From NCBI RefSeq assembly GCF_000526915.1, contig NZ_JAGZ01000004.1:248001-312000 (forward strand): DNA of 64,000 nt, read 5' to 3'. Source of the stretch: Mycobacterium genavense ATCC 51234. Lineage in GTDB: Bacteria > Actinomycetota > Actinomycetes > Mycobacteriales > Mycobacteriaceae. This document shows, one piece after another, positions 9,595 to 18,329 of the stretch. A program made the position numbers and the translations under genes. Position 1 is the stretch's first letter. The number at the start of each line of letters is the position of its first letter. The notes beneath the pieces were generated by a model. That model saw nothing but the letters and a program-made list of their open reading frames with translations. It was not told the DNA's origin and did no database searches.

Positions 9595-11550
9595 ATGGCA
9601 CAGCAGGCGCAGGTCACCGAGGAGCAAGCGAGAGCGCTCGCCGAAGAGTCCCGCGAAAGTGGTTGGGATAAACCGTCCTTCGCCAAGGAGTTGTTCCTCG
9701 GTCATTTCCCGTTGGAGCTGATACACCCGTTCCCCAAACCGTCGGATGCCGACGAGGCACGTACCCGGGAGTTTCTCGCCCGGTTACGCGAATTCCTCGA
9801 GACCGTCGACGGTGGGTTGATCGAACGCGATGCGCTAATTCCCGACGAATACGTCAAGGGGTTAGCCGAATTGGGCTGTTTCGGCATGAAGATTCCTTCC
9901 GAATACGGCGGGCTGAACATGTCGCAAGTCGCCTACAACCGGGCGCTGATGATGATCTCTTCGGTTTATCCCAGCCTGGGCGCGCTGTTGTCGGCGCATC
10001 AATCGATCGGGGTGCCCGAGCCGCTGAAGCTTGCCGGCACCGACGAGCAGAAGCGGAAGTTCTTGCCGCGCTGTGCCGCCGGTGCGATATCGGCCTTTCT
10101 GCTCACCGAGCCGGACGTCGGTTCGGACCCCGCCCGGCTGGCCTGCACCGCGACGCCGGTCGACGGCGGGCGGGCCTACGAGCTCGAGGGGGTGAAGTTG
10201 TGGACCACCAACGGCGTGGTCGCCGAACTGCTCGTGGTGATGGCCCGGGTACCCAAGGGCGACGGCCACCGCGGCGGCATCAGCGCCTTCGTGGTCGAGG
10301 CGGATTCGCCCGGCATCACCGTGGAGCGACGCAACAAGTTCATGGGCCTGCGCGGCATCGAGAACGGTGTGACGCGGCTGCACGCCCTCCGGGTGCCCAG
10401 CGAGAACTTGATCGGGCGCGAAGGCGACGGCCTCAAGATCGCATTGACCACGCTGAACGCCGGACGGTTGTCGATTCCCGCGAATGCGACGGGATCGTCG
10501 AAGTGGGCGTTGAAGATCGCCCGCGAATGGTCCGGCGAGCGAGTGCAGTGGGGCAAGCCGCTGGCCAAACACGAAGCGGTGGCCGGCAAGATCTCTTTCA
10601 TCGCCGCCACCAACCACGCGCTGGATGCCGTGCTCGAACTGTCCGGACAGATGGCCGACGAAGGGCGCAACGATATTCGCATCGAGGCCGCGCTGGCCAA
10701 ACTGTGGTCCAGCGAAATGGCGTGCCTCATCGCGGATGAGCTCGTGCAGATCCGCGGCGGCCGCGGCTATGAAACTTCGGAGTCGCTGGCCGCGCGCGGG
10801 GAGCGCGCGGTGCCGGCCGAGCAGGCCGTGCGCGATCTGCGGATCAACCGCATCTTCGAAGGGTCCAGCGAGATCATGCGGCTGCTGATCGCCCGCGAGG
10901 CCGTCGACGCGCACTTGAGTGCGGCCGGTGACCTCGCCAAACCCGACACGGGGTTGCGACAGAAGGCCGCCGCGGCGGTGGGGGCCAGCGGCTTCTATGC
11001 AAAGTGGTTGCAGCAGCTGGTTTTTGGTGAAGGGCAACGGCCCAGGTCGTACAGCGAATTCGGTCCGCTGGCGTCGCACCTGCGGTTCGTCGAATGCTCC
11101 ACCCGCAAGCTGGCCCGCAACACCTTCTACGGGATGGCGCGCGGGCAGGCCAAGCTCGAGCAAAAGCAGGGGTTCTTGGGGCGCATCGTCGACATCTGCG
11201 CCGAGCTGCTCGCGATGTCTGCGGCGTGCGTGCGCGCCGAAGGGCAACGCGTCGCGGATCCCCAACTGGGACAACAGGCTTACGAGCTGGCCGAAGCCTT
11301 CTGCCAGCAAGCGACGTTGCGGGTCGACGCGCTGTTCGACGGGCTGTGGACCAACACCGACACCAGCGATGTGCAGCTCACCCACGAGGTGCTGCAGGGG
11401 CAGTACCGCTGGCTGGAGGACGGGATCGTCGACCAGTCGGAGGGCACCGGGCCGTGGATCGCGCACTGGGAAGCGGGCGAGTCGACCGAGGCCAACCTGG
11501 CCCGACGGTTTCTGACGGCGTCTGCGTCGACCGGCCCGATTGCCAAGTAG
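9595..11550 (+). CDS. fadE10: Acyl-CoA dehydrogenase FadE10
   Basis: This 651-residue FAD-dependent acyl-CoA dehydrogenase matches mycobacterial FadE10 in length and sequence from MAQQAQVTEEQARALAEESR onward. Flavin-fold signatures are FLLTEPDVGSDPA, KLWTTNGVVA and GGRGYETSESLAARGERAVPAEQAVRDLRINRIFEGSSEI, quoted here only as anchors of the C-terminal helical domain. The C-terminal extension beyond residue 450 is typical of the long form. The ATG at 9595 has a strong GAGGAGG 12 bases upstream. Its substrate is not evident from sequence. Confidence 0.93.
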   Translation: MAQQAQVTEEQARALAEESRESGWDKPSFAKELFLGHFPLELIHPFPKPSDADEARTREFLARLREFLETVDGGLIERDALIPDEYVKGLAELGCFGMKIPSEYGGLNMSQVAYNRALMMISSVYPSLGALLSAHQSIGVPEPLKLAGTDEQKRKFLPRCAAGAISAFLLTEPDVGSDPARLACTATPVDGGRAYELEGVKLWTTNGVVAELLVVMARVPKGDGHRGGISAFVVEADSPGITVERRNKFMGLRGIENGVTRLHALRVPSENLIGREGDGLKIALTTLNAGRLSIPANATGSSKWALKIAREWSGERVQWGKPLAKHEAVAGKISFIAATNHALDAVLELSGQMADEGRNDIRIEAALAKLWSSEMACLIADELVQIRGGRGYETSESLAARGERAVPAEQAVRDLRINRIFEGSSEIMRLLIAREAVDAHLSAAGDLAKPDTGLRQKAAAAVGASGFYAKWLQQLVFGEGQRPRSYSEFGPLASHLRFVECSTRKLARNTFYGMARGQAKLEQKQGFLGRIVDICAELLAMSAACVRAEGQRVADPQLGQQAYELAEAFCQQATLRVDALFDGLWTNTDTSDVQLTHEVLQGQYRWLEDGIVDQSEGTGPWIAHWEAGESTEANLARRFLTASASTGPIAK

Positions 11551-11564
11551 CAGAATTGCCTGCC

Positions 11565-12563
11565 GTGGCCACCTACGTTGCCGGGGCCGGTGAGTTCACC
11601 CGCGACACCAACTACATCAGTACCCGCATCACCGCCGACGGCCGAGACGGCTATCCCGTCGAAGCAGGCCGGTACCGGCTGATCGTCGCACGGGCCTGCC
11701 CATGGGCAAACCGCGCCATCATCGTCCGGCGCTTGCTGGGCCTGGAAGATGCTCTCTCCATTGGGTTTTGCGGACCAACCCACGATGAGCGCAGCTGGAC
11801 GTTCGATCTCGACCCGGGTGGCGTGGACCCGGTCCTGAAGATCCCGCGGCTACAAGATGCCTACTTCAAGCGCTTCCCGGACTACCCCAAGGGGATCACC
11901 GTCCCGGCGATCGTCGACGTTCCGACCGGGGCCGGCGTCACCGACGACTTCGCGCAGATGACCCTGGACCTGTCCACCGAGTGGACCACGTATCACCGCG
12001 AAGGTGCGCCCGAGCTGTACCCCGAGCGGCTGCGGGACGAGATCGACGACGTGAGTAAGCGGATCTACACCGAGATCAACAACGGGGTGTACCGCTGCGG
12101 TTTCGCGGGCTCGCAGGATGCCTGCGATGCCGCCTACGACCGACTGTTCACCGCGCTGGACTGGGTGGGTGATCGGCTAACGGGCCAGCGATATCTGGTG
12201 GGCGACACCATCACTGAGGCCGACGTGCGGCTGTTCACCACGCTGGCCCGGTTCGACCCGGTGTACCACGGTCACTTCAAATGCAACCGAAGCAGACTGT
12301 GCGAGATGCCTGTGCTGTGGGCCTACGCGCGGGATCCGTTCCAGACGCCCGGCTTCGGTGACACGGTCGACTTCGTCCAAATCAAGCAGCACTACTACAT
12401 CGTGCATGCCGACATCAACCCGACCCGTATCGTGCCCAAAGGCCCGGATTTGAGCGGCTGGCTTACCGACCACGGCCGGGAAGCCTTGGGGGGCAGGCCT
12501 TTCGGCGACGGCATGCCGCCCGGGCCGCCGGTCGATGGTGAGCGAGTGCCGGCTCTGTCCTAA
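11565..12563 (+). CDS. Xi-class glutathione-transferase-fold reductase (hydroquinone reductase type)
   Basis: This 332-residue protein has the YqjG/ECM4 layout: an N-terminal thioredoxin-like domain with catalytic Cys in RACPWANRAI (near residue 45) and a helical C-terminal domain with NNGVYRCGFA, LVGDTITEADVRLF and HYYIVHADINPTRIVP. Family members reduce glutathionyl-hydroquinones. In actinobacteria mycothiol is the likely thiol, which is inference. The GTG at 11565 is 14 bases after the fadE10 stop, so readthrough from fadE10 is likely. The longer frame upstream overlaps fadE10 and is shadow. Confidence 0.85.
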   Translation: MATYVAGAGEFTRDTNYISTRITADGRDGYPVEAGRYRLIVARACPWANRAIIVRRLLGLEDALSIGFCGPTHDERSWTFDLDPGGVDPVLKIPRLQDAYFKRFPDYPKGITVPAIVDVPTGAGVTDDFAQMTLDLSTEWTTYHREGAPELYPERLRDEIDDVSKRIYTEINNGVYRCGFAGSQDACDAAYDRLFTALDWVGDRLTGQRYLVGDTITEADVRLFTTLARFDPVYHGHFKCNRSRLCEMPVLWAYARDPFQTPGFGDTVDFVQIKQHYYIVHADINPTRIVPKGPDLSGWLTDHGREALGGRPFGDGMPPGPPVDGERVPALS

Positions 12564-12564
12564 C

Positions 12565-12625
12565 GCCCAACGTCGAGTTGTCGGGCTCAAACGGCCTGGT
12601 TTTCCACAACAATTCGACGTTGGGC
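12565..12625. terminator. Long hairpin between convergent genes; member of a dispersed repeat
   Basis: GCCCAACGTCGAGTTGT (12565-12581) and ACAATTCGACGTTGGGC (12609-12625) form a 17-bp stem with one mismatch and a 27-base loop. It fills the gap between the stops of two convergent genes, so it may end transcription from both sides, although there is no T run. Its left arm resembles sequences at 29091-29106 and 40041-40064. Confidence 0.6.
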
Positions 12626-12632
12626 CGGAAGG

Positions 12633-13121
12633 TTAATAGGTCAGCCGTACCGACCATTCCGCGTGTGGGAGGTCGCGCAGCTCGCCCGACGGGTCGACCA
12701 CCAAAGTCAGTAGCTGGACGACTATTCCGGTCAGCTGCCCGCGTTGCGGGTCGACGGTGGGGACCGTGACCGCCAGCCGGGTGCCGGGCCGGAACATGCT
12801 GGTCGCGGTGTTGTCGGGATCTTGGTAAACCTGCAACAGCCGCCAGGGTGCGCGCGAAATCGCTTCGGGCACAGACAGTTGCACCGGATGGCTGCCGCTG
12901 ACTCGCAGCTCGCCCTGCGCCTGCGGTTGCTGACAGTCATCGAGGTTGAGCGGGTTGCAATAGAGGTAGGGCCCCACCCGGACCGAGTGCCCGTGCGAAT
13001 ATGCGCTGATCTCCAGGCGCTGCGGGCCGGAATCGCGCAGCAGCCACCAGGTGCCGACCCCGGCGCCCCCGGCCAACAGCACGACCACGACCGCAAGCGC
13101 AACGGTCACACCACGTTTCAC
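12633..13121 (-). CDS. Exported DUF2771 protein (Rv0875c-like)
   Basis: This 162-residue protein has an N-terminal signal or anchor helix (VTVALAVVVVLLAGGAGVGTWW) followed by an extracytoplasmic domain with two cysteines (YCNPLNLDDC), probably a disulfide. Length and context match M. tuberculosis Rv0875c of the DUF2771 family, whose function is unknown. It follows the upstream MFS gene with a four-base overlap, so the two are cotranscribed. Confidence 0.82.
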   Translation of the reverse strand: MKRGVTVALAVVVVLLAGGAGVGTWWLLRDSGPQRLEISAYSHGHSVRVGPYLYCNPLNLDDCQQPQAQGELRVSGSHPVQLSVPEAISRAPWRLLQVYQDPDNTATSMFRPGTRLAVTVPTVDPQRGQLTGIVVQLLTLVVDPSGELRDLPHAEWSVRLTY

Positions 13122-14797
13122 TTCGGCACCGCCGAGGTCATGCCGCTGTCGCGGGGCGCGCCTTCCTGCTCGACCATCACCGGCCGGTTACCCCCGAGGC
13201 CCGGAATCAGCGAGCTGCCGCGGAAGCTGACGATCGTCTGCGCCAGCCCCAGGATCAAGATCGCACTGATGGCCGTGAACCCTACCCACAGCTCGGTGTA
13301 GACCATCACCCCCACCGCGCCCCCCAGCACCCAGGCCAGCTGCAGCGTCGACTCCGAGCGCCCGAATCCCGACGCCCGGGATTCTTCGGGCAAGTCGTCT
13401 TGCAGGGATGCGTCCAGCGACGACTTGCCGATGGCGCTGGCGGCCGAGGTGATCAGCGTGGCGATGGCGGCTGCCATCAGGGTGCCGGCCACCGCGGCGG
13501 CCAGGGCGACCGCGCACACCGCCACGGTGCAGCGCACCACCAGCACGGCAGGCCTGCCCAGCTTCAGCCGCGCGCTGGTGAAGTTGCCGACAAAGTTGCC
13601 GATCCCGGCCGCGGCGCCGATGATGCCCAGCATCGCCAGCTGTTCCCACCCGTTGGCTTGATGCGACTTCGCGACGAAAGCGGGATACAGAAAGAGGAAC
13701 CCGACCATCACCTTGATCGTGCAATTTCCCCATAGCGAGGTGATGATGTTGCGACCCAACGGCTGTCGCAAGGCCCCGCTGAATTCTTTGTGCCAGCTGC
13801 GGCGCAGCGGCTCGCTGTCCTGGCGGTAGCTCAGCGTGGCGGGAACCTCACCGGCGGTCACCTCGACCCAGCGCGGTATCCGCATCGACAGCATCGCGCC
13901 GGCGATCGTGACCGCGACGACGACGAACAGCGCACCGGGCAGCTGCAGCAGGTGCGATCCGGCGTACTCGACGCCTCCGGCGATCGCACCTCCCACGATC
14001 GTGCCACCGAGCAGACCGAACATCGTCAGCCGGGCGTTGACCCGCACCAGGTCGATGGTCGGCGGCATGACCCGCGGTGTCACCGCGCTGCGCAGCACAC
14101 TGAACGATTTCGAGAACACCATCATCGCCAGCGCGCACGGATACAGCACCCACGACGGGAAACTGCCGCTGGCGCCGTCGTAGTTCATGATCAGCAGCAC
14201 CGCCAGCGCGGTGCGCAGCGCGAACGACAGCGCCAGCGCGACGCGGCGGCCGTGCTGCAAGCGGTCCAGCGCGGGACCGATGAGCGGTGCGATCACCGCG
14301 AAGGGCGCGATCGTAATCAACAGGTACAGCGCGACTTTGGACTTGCTTTCGCCGCTGGCCGCGGCAAAGAACAGCGTATTCGCCAGCGCAACGGCCATCG
14401 CCGAGTCGACCGCAGAGTTCGCCACCACCGGCCACGTCAGGGCCGTGAGGCCGGACTTGTCGGCACCGTCGGCGGTGGCCGCGCGCTGGACCATCCAATA
14501 CATTCGGGAGCCCATTTCGCGGCTGCGCATGGCGGCGGCGCGGGTGACGGTGATCCGTTCGCCGGGGGAGGAGCGGCGCGGCGGCGGGTCGTTGCGGGTC
14601 GGTTCTTGCCGCCGGCCCAGCGGCGGCAGGTAGCGGTTGGCGCTGGGCGGCGGTGGTGGGCGGCGCGAGCGCCGATAGTCCGCGTCGTTGGTGGGGTAAT
14701 TGGCCATGCCCGGGTGCTGATTCGCCGACTCATTGCGGGTCCGGCGGCCAGGGTTGCGGGCCGCTCGGCCCGGATCATCACGCCGCCGTCCAGACAC
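13118..14797 (-). CDS. MFS-type integral membrane protein (Rv0876c-like)
   Basis: The reading frame holds 559 residues. The first 110 are polar, proline- and arginine-rich and probably cytoplasmic; about twelve hydrophobic segments follow in a major-facilitator layout (NTLFFAAASGESKSKVALYL, APLIGPALDRLQHGRR). Substrate is unknown. The start is uncertain: GTG 14797 gives the full length, while ATG 14707 (MANYPTNDADY) would remove 30 residues; neither has a clear Shine-Dalgarno. It overlaps the DUF2771 gene by four bases and is divergent from the DUF3027 gene. Confidence 0.8.
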   Translation of the reverse strand: MSGRRRDDPGRAARNPGRRTRNESANQHPGMANYPTNDADYRRSRRPPPPPSANRYLPPLGRRQEPTRNDPPPRRSSPGERITVTRAAAMRSREMGSRMYWMVQRAATADGADKSGLTALTWPVVANSAVDSAMAVALANTLFFAAASGESKSKVALYLLITIAPFAVIAPLIGPALDRLQHGRRVALALSFALRTALAVLLIMNYDGASGSFPSWVLYPCALAMMVFSKSFSVLRSAVTPRVMPPTIDLVRVNARLTMFGLLGGTIVGGAIAGGVEYAGSHLLQLPGALFVVVAVTIAGAMLSMRIPRWVEVTAGEVPATLSYRQDSEPLRRSWHKEFSGALRQPLGRNIITSLWGNCTIKVMVGFLFLYPAFVAKSHQANGWEQLAMLGIIGAAAGIGNFVGNFTSARLKLGRPAVLVVRCTVAVCAVALAAAVAGTLMAAAIATLITSAASAIGKSSLDASLQDDLPEESRASGFGRSESTLQLAWVLGGAVGVMVYTELWVGFTAISAILILGLAQTIVSFRGSSLIPGLGGNRPVMVEQEGAPRDSGMTSAVPK

Positions 14798-14823
14798 AAA
14801 TCAATTCTGTCTTATGCCGGGGG

Positions 14824-14881
14824 GCAACCGGGCGTGGCTCGCCAACTTATACCGAGAAGCAACCCGGTGCATCTCGCCAAC
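14824..14881. repeat. Pair of imperfect 23-bp direct repeats upstream of the DUF3027 gene
   Basis: GCAACCGGGCGTGGCTCGCC followed by AAC (14824-14846) and GCAACCCGGTGCATCTCGCC followed by AAC (14859-14881) agree at 18 of 23 positions and are 35 bp apart start to start. They lie between the divergent MFS and DUF3027 genes, within about 40 bp of the DUF3027 start. Regularly spaced direct repeats at a promoter suggest a two-site operator, but no regulator is identified. Confidence 0.5.
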
Positions 14882-14916
14882 CTAGTATTGGGGACGCGAT
14901 GCATGGAGAAGACAGC

Positions 14917-15916
14917 GTGACCGGGCTCACCGAGCAATCCGCCGTGGCAACCGTGGCCGAGTGGCCCGAAGGGTTGGCGGCGGTGCTTCGGGGCGCCGTC
15001 GACCGGGCCCGGGCGGCCGTCGAGGAGTTCAGCGGCCCCGACGCGGTCGGGGATTACCTGGGCGTCAGTTACGAAGATCCGAACGCCGCCACCCACCGCT
15101 TCCTGGCTCACCTGCCCGGCTACAGCGGGTGGCAGTGGGCCGTCGTCGTCGCGGCCTACCCCGGCGCCGACCACGCAACGATCAGCGAGGTCGTGCTGGT
15201 CCCCGGGCCGACATCGCTGCTGGCGCCCGAGTGGGTGCCCTGGGACCAGCGGGTGCGGCAGGGCGATTTGAGCCCCGGCGATCTGCTGCCGCCGGCGGCC
15301 AACGACGAGCGGCTGGTTCCCGGTTTCATGTCCAGCGGCGACCCGCAAGTCGACGAGACCGCCGCCGAAGTCGGGCTGGGCCGGCGTTGGGTGATGAGTG
15401 TGTGGGGCCGGGCCGACGCCGCCGAGCGGTGGCACACCGGGGACTACGGTCCCGACTCGGCGATGGCGCGGTCCACCAAGCGGGTGTGCTGCGACTGCGG
15501 CTTCTTTTTGCCACTGGCCGGATCGCTGGGCGCGATGTTCGGGGTGTGCGGCAACGAGCTGTCCGCCGACGGGCACGTCGTCGACAAGCAATACGGCTGC
15601 GGCGCACATTCCGACACACCCGCCCCGCGGGCAGCGGCTCGCCGGCGTTCGAGCCCTACGACGACGGCGTCCTCGACGTCATGGAGCCGCCCGCCCCCCC
15701 CCGATTGAGACGGCCGGGGCGCCCGAAGAGGTGCCCGAACCGCCCGAGGCTGTGGCGGAGGCGCCGGGGGTGCCGGAGACTGTAACCGAAACGGCCGAAA
15801 CGGCGGAAACGGTCGACACGAACGAAACGGCGGAAACGAACGACGCGGCCGACACGCCACAGCCGCCCGAAACCGCTTCGGACTCACCGGAATCCGCGAT
15901 GGACTCGCCCGATTAG
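14917..15916 (+). pseudogene. DUF3027 protein (Rv0877-like), two frameshifts in the C-terminal tail
   Basis: The conserved region is intact from GTG 14917 (GGAGAA eight bases upstream) to about 15620. It includes VCCDCGFFLPLAG, GVCGNELSADG and YGCGAH, a likely zinc site. After HSDTPAP the homologous continuation AGSGSPAFEPYDDGVLD is in another frame (one base missing near 15621-15627, a CCCC run). A second single-base loss lies in the C9 run 15694-15702, after which an acidic Thr/Glu/Pro tail runs to 15916. Both breaks hit C tracts in the low-complexity tail, so the folded domain is still made. Sequencing error is a real alternative. Confidence 0.78.
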
Positions 15917-16368
15917 CTGTTCTCGGCGGCGGACTTGATCCTCGCCAGCGAGGCGTTCATGCCCTCGAGCAACTTGCGTTCGAAGTTCGTCGTCCCACCC
16001 AGGAACGCGTTGATCGACAAGCTCGAGTACGCGCTGACGCCGTTTTCGGCATGCCGGCTCTCGACCATGCGGGTCCCATTCCCGTGGGGCTCGAGCTCAT
16101 AGGTCCAGATCGTGCGGTTGGTGTCGACCCGGAACGCCAGCTTCCGCTCCAGGATGACCTCGACGACCGTGGCCGTGGTCGGCCACCACAGGCCCGAGCG
16201 CCGGTTCAGGTTCAGCGTGCGGGTGCCGGGACGCAGCGGTCCGAACGACTTCATCCAGCGACACTGCGGACTCCACTGGGGCATCCGCCGGAAATCGGAG
16301 ATCAACGCCCAGACCGTCGCGGGCGGCGCGTCGATGTCGATCTGCGCTTGGAGTAGCGGGGCTACCAT
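15913..16368 (-). CDS. SRPBCC-fold (START/polyketide-cyclase-like) protein
   Basis: This 151-residue protein has the SRPBCC ligand-binding pattern: IDIDAPPATVWALISDFRRMPQWSP at the start, RVDTNRTIWTYELEPHGNGTRM in the middle and a long C-terminal helix (FERKLLEGMNASLARIKSA). The ATG at 16368 follows an excellent CCGGAGGAAA site, so the longer frame upstream is rejected. The family binds lipids, polyketides or other hydrophobic molecules; the ligand is unknown. Its last codons overlap the end of the convergent DUF3027 gene. Confidence 0.82.
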   Translation of the reverse strand: MVAPLLQAQIDIDAPPATVWALISDFRRMPQWSPQCRWMKSFGPLRPGTRTLNLNRRSGLWWPTTATVVEVILERKLAFRVDTNRTIWTYELEPHGNGTRMVESRHAENGVSAYSSLSINAFLGGTTNFERKLLEGMNASLARIKSAAENS

Positions 16369-16387
16369 CGTTTCCTCCGGACGGAAG

Positions 16388-16663
16388 CTATTTAGGATCG
16401 AGAAAGGTTTCCAGGCCCGTCTGCGCGCCTCGCTCGCCTCGGCGGGCACCGGCGAGTTGCAGCAAAAAGATGGTCGTGCCGAGGACACCGGTGCCCAATC
16501 CGGCCAGCGCAATTGGACGCCAACTCTCCAGGGCGGGAACGAGAAACGCGACGGCTACGGCGATCAGCCAGCCCACGGCGCCGATGGTGATGAACGGCCA
16601 CACCTGCAGCAGCACGGGTGGCAGCGGTGGCGGCTCGGGACTCCGATTAGGCTCGGCGCTCAT
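16388..16663 (-). CDS. Two-helix membrane protein, DUF2530 (Rv0879c-like)
   Basis: This 91-residue protein has a proline-rich cytoplasmic start (NRSPEPPPLPP) and two membrane helices (WPFITIGAVGWLIAVAVAF and IALAGLGTGVLGTTIFLL). The charged tail is RRGERGAQTGLETFLDPK. Length and position match M. tuberculosis Rv0879c. It is divergent from the marR gene, sharing a 130-bp promoter region with mirrored motifs. Function unknown. Confidence 0.82.
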   Translation of the reverse strand: MSAEPNRSPEPPPLPPVLLQVWPFITIGAVGWLIAVAVAFLVPALESWRPIALAGLGTGVLGTTIFLLQLAGARRGERGAQTGLETFLDPK

Positions 16664-16679
16664 CGCGATCAATCTATCC

Positions 16680-16778
16680 CGGAACCGCAGTGGTCGCGGC
16701 GCGGGCCGCGGTGGCCGTCCCAGCGAATGGGTGATAGGCCACCGTTCGACGTTTCTCGGCTCGAATTCTGCGGTTCCG
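16680..16778. promoter_or_regulatory. Mirrored CGGAACCGCAG motifs between divergent DUF2530 and marR genes
   Basis: CGGAACCGCAG (16680-16690) and its exact reverse complement CTGCGGTTCCG (16768-16778) face each other across the intergenic region. Each lies 15-16 bases from the start codon of the gene on its side. The symmetry suggests either the same core element in both promoters or paired operators for the adjacent MarR regulator. The identity of the binding protein is inference. Confidence 0.5.
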
Positions 16779-16793
16779 ATGTAACCTCGCGCC

Positions 16794-17225
16794 ATGCCTG
16801 ACAGCGATGCGCGGCTGGCGGCCGACCTGTCGTTGGCGGTTATGCGGTTGGCGCGCCAACTGCGATTCCGGAATCCGTCCTCTCCGGTGTCGCTTTCGCA
16901 GCTGTCGGCATTGACGACCCTGGCCAACGAGGGCGCGATGACACCCGGCGCCCTGGCGATTCGCGAACGCGTCCGGCCTCCGTCGATGACGCGGGTGATC
17001 GCCTCGCTCGCCGACGAGGGCTTCGTGGACCGCACCCCACACCCCGTCGACGGCCGGCAGGTCTTGGTCTCGGTCTCCGAGTCGGGCGCCGAATTGGTCA
17101 AAGCGGCCCGGCGCGCTCGCCAGGAATGGCTGGCCGAGCAGCTCGCGACGATGGACCAGGACAAGCGGGCCACCCTTCGCGAGGCCGCCGACTTGATGCT
17201 GGCGCTGGTCGACGAAAGCCCGTGA
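16794..17225 (+). CDS. MarR-family transcriptional regulator (Rv0880-like)
   Basis: This 143-residue winged-helix protein has the MarR layout: N-terminal dimer helix, recognition region ([20 protein letters not shown]), wing ([21 protein letters not shown]) and C-terminal dimer helices. MarR proteins usually repress their own and the divergent gene and release DNA on binding small phenolic or oxidised ligands. It overlaps the following rRNA methyltransferase gene (GTGA), so a regulator-methyltransferase-membrane protein operon is likely, as in M. tuberculosis Rv0880-Rv0882. Confidence 0.9.
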   Translation: MPDSDARLAADLSLAVMRLARQLRFRNPSSPVSLSQLSALTTLANEGAMTPGALAIRERVRPPSMTRVIASLADEGFVDRTPHPVDGRQVLVSVSESGAELVKAARRARQEWLAEQLATMDQDKRATLREAADLMLALVDESP

Positions 17226-18045
17226 GCCCGGGCCTGGATGTCCAGGACGTCAACGATCCCGACGACCCGCGGCTCGACGATTTCCGCGATCTCAACAGCA
17301 TCGACCGGCGCCCGGACCTGCCCACCGGCAAGGGCCTGGTGATCGCCGAGGGTGTGCTGGTCGTCCAGCGCATGCTGGCGTCCCGCTTCACCCCGCACGC
17401 GCTGCTGGGCACCGAGCGACGCCTCGACGAACTCAAAGACGATTTGAGAGGCGCCGGGGCCCCGTACTACCGAACACCGCCGAGGTAATGGCCCGGGTGG
17501 TCGGCTTCCATTTCAACCGTGGGGTGCTGGCCGCCGCGCGCCGGGTGCCCGAGCCGTCCGTCGAACAGCTCGTCGAGGGCGCGCGGACCATCGCCGTGCT
17601 CGAAGGGGTCAACGACCACGAGAACCTGGGCTCGATCTTCCGCAACGCGGCGGGCCTGGGTGTCGACGCGGTCGTGTTCGGCAGCGGTTGCGCCGATCCG
17701 CTCTACCGCCGCGCCGTGCGGGTGTCGATGGGGCACGCGCTGCTGGTGCCGTATGCCCGCTCGGCGAACTGGCCCGCCTATCTCGGCATGCTGAAGGCAC
17801 GCGGATTCCGGCTGCTGGCGATGACCCCGGACGGCGAGGCCCGCCCGCTGGCCGAGGTGATGGCGGCCGCGCGCGACGACCGGATCGCCGTGCTGGTCGG
17901 CGCCGAGGGCCCTGGCCTGACACCGGCCACCCTGAGACTAAGCGACGTGCGCGTACGCATCCCGATGTCACGCGGCACGGACTCGCTCAACGTCGCGACC
18001 GCCGCGGCGTTGGCGTTCGACGAGCGCGTTAGGCTCGGTGAATGA
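17222..18045 (+). pseudogene. SpoU/TrmH-family RNA 2'-O-methyltransferase (Rv0881-like), one frameshift
   Basis: The N-terminal substrate-binding part runs from GTG 17222 (DLPTGKGLVIAEGVLVVQRML) to about 17470. The SPOUT methyltransferase domain continues in another frame from 17488 with the family motifs VNDHENLGSIFRNAAGLG, LVGAEGPGL and IPMSRGTDSLNVATAAAL. The join near 17473-17476 (CGAACACCGCC) lacks one base, probably a C; restoring it gives the expected continuous reading. All catalytic motifs lie after the break. If real, the break inactivates the gene; it is also the type of error seen at C-rich sites. It overlaps marR upstream and the DUF2537 gene downstream. Confidence 0.82.
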
Positions 18046-18329
18046 GCGACAAACTCGGGCCGCGCACCCAATCTGTGCCCTGGGCAACGGGTTTGACGGT
18101 CGCTGGGTTTGTCGCCGCGGTGACCGGCGTCGCGATTGTGGTGCTAAGCCTCGGGCTGGTCCGGGTGCATCCACTGTTGGCCGTCGGGCTCAATGTGGTG
18201 GCCGCCGGCGGACTGGCGCCGACGCTGTGGGGCTGGCGGCGCACCCCGGTGCTGCGCTGGTTCGTGCTCGGCGCTGGAGTGGGTGTGACGATCGCGTGGC
18301 TGGCGCTGCTCGCGCTCACGCTCTCCTAG
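18042..18329 (+). CDS. DUF2537 membrane protein (Rv0882-like)
   Basis: This 95-residue protein has three hydrophobic segments (VPWATGLTVAGFVAAVTGVA; VHPLLAVGLNVVAAGGLAP; WFVLGAGVGVTIAWLALLAL). Start overlaps the methyltransferase stop as ATGA. M. tuberculosis Rv0882 occupies the same place and is of similar length. No function is known. The stop abuts the stop of convergent sepH. Confidence 0.8.
   Translation: MSDKLGPRTQSVPWATGLTVAGFVAAVTGVAIVVLSLGLVRVHPLLAVGLNVVAAGGLAPTLWGWRRTPVLRWFVLGAGVGVTIAWLALLALTLS

Noticed and set aside
9862-11466. 534-codon open frame antisense to fadE10.
   Set aside because: It is a by-product of high GC content and codon bias of fadE10; its translation is rich in His, Arg, Gln and Gly with no recognisable domain.
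13790-14920. 376-codon open frame antisense to the Rv0876c-like MFS gene.
   Set aside because: Low-complexity composition without motifs, fully overlapping a gene with clear membrane-protein features.
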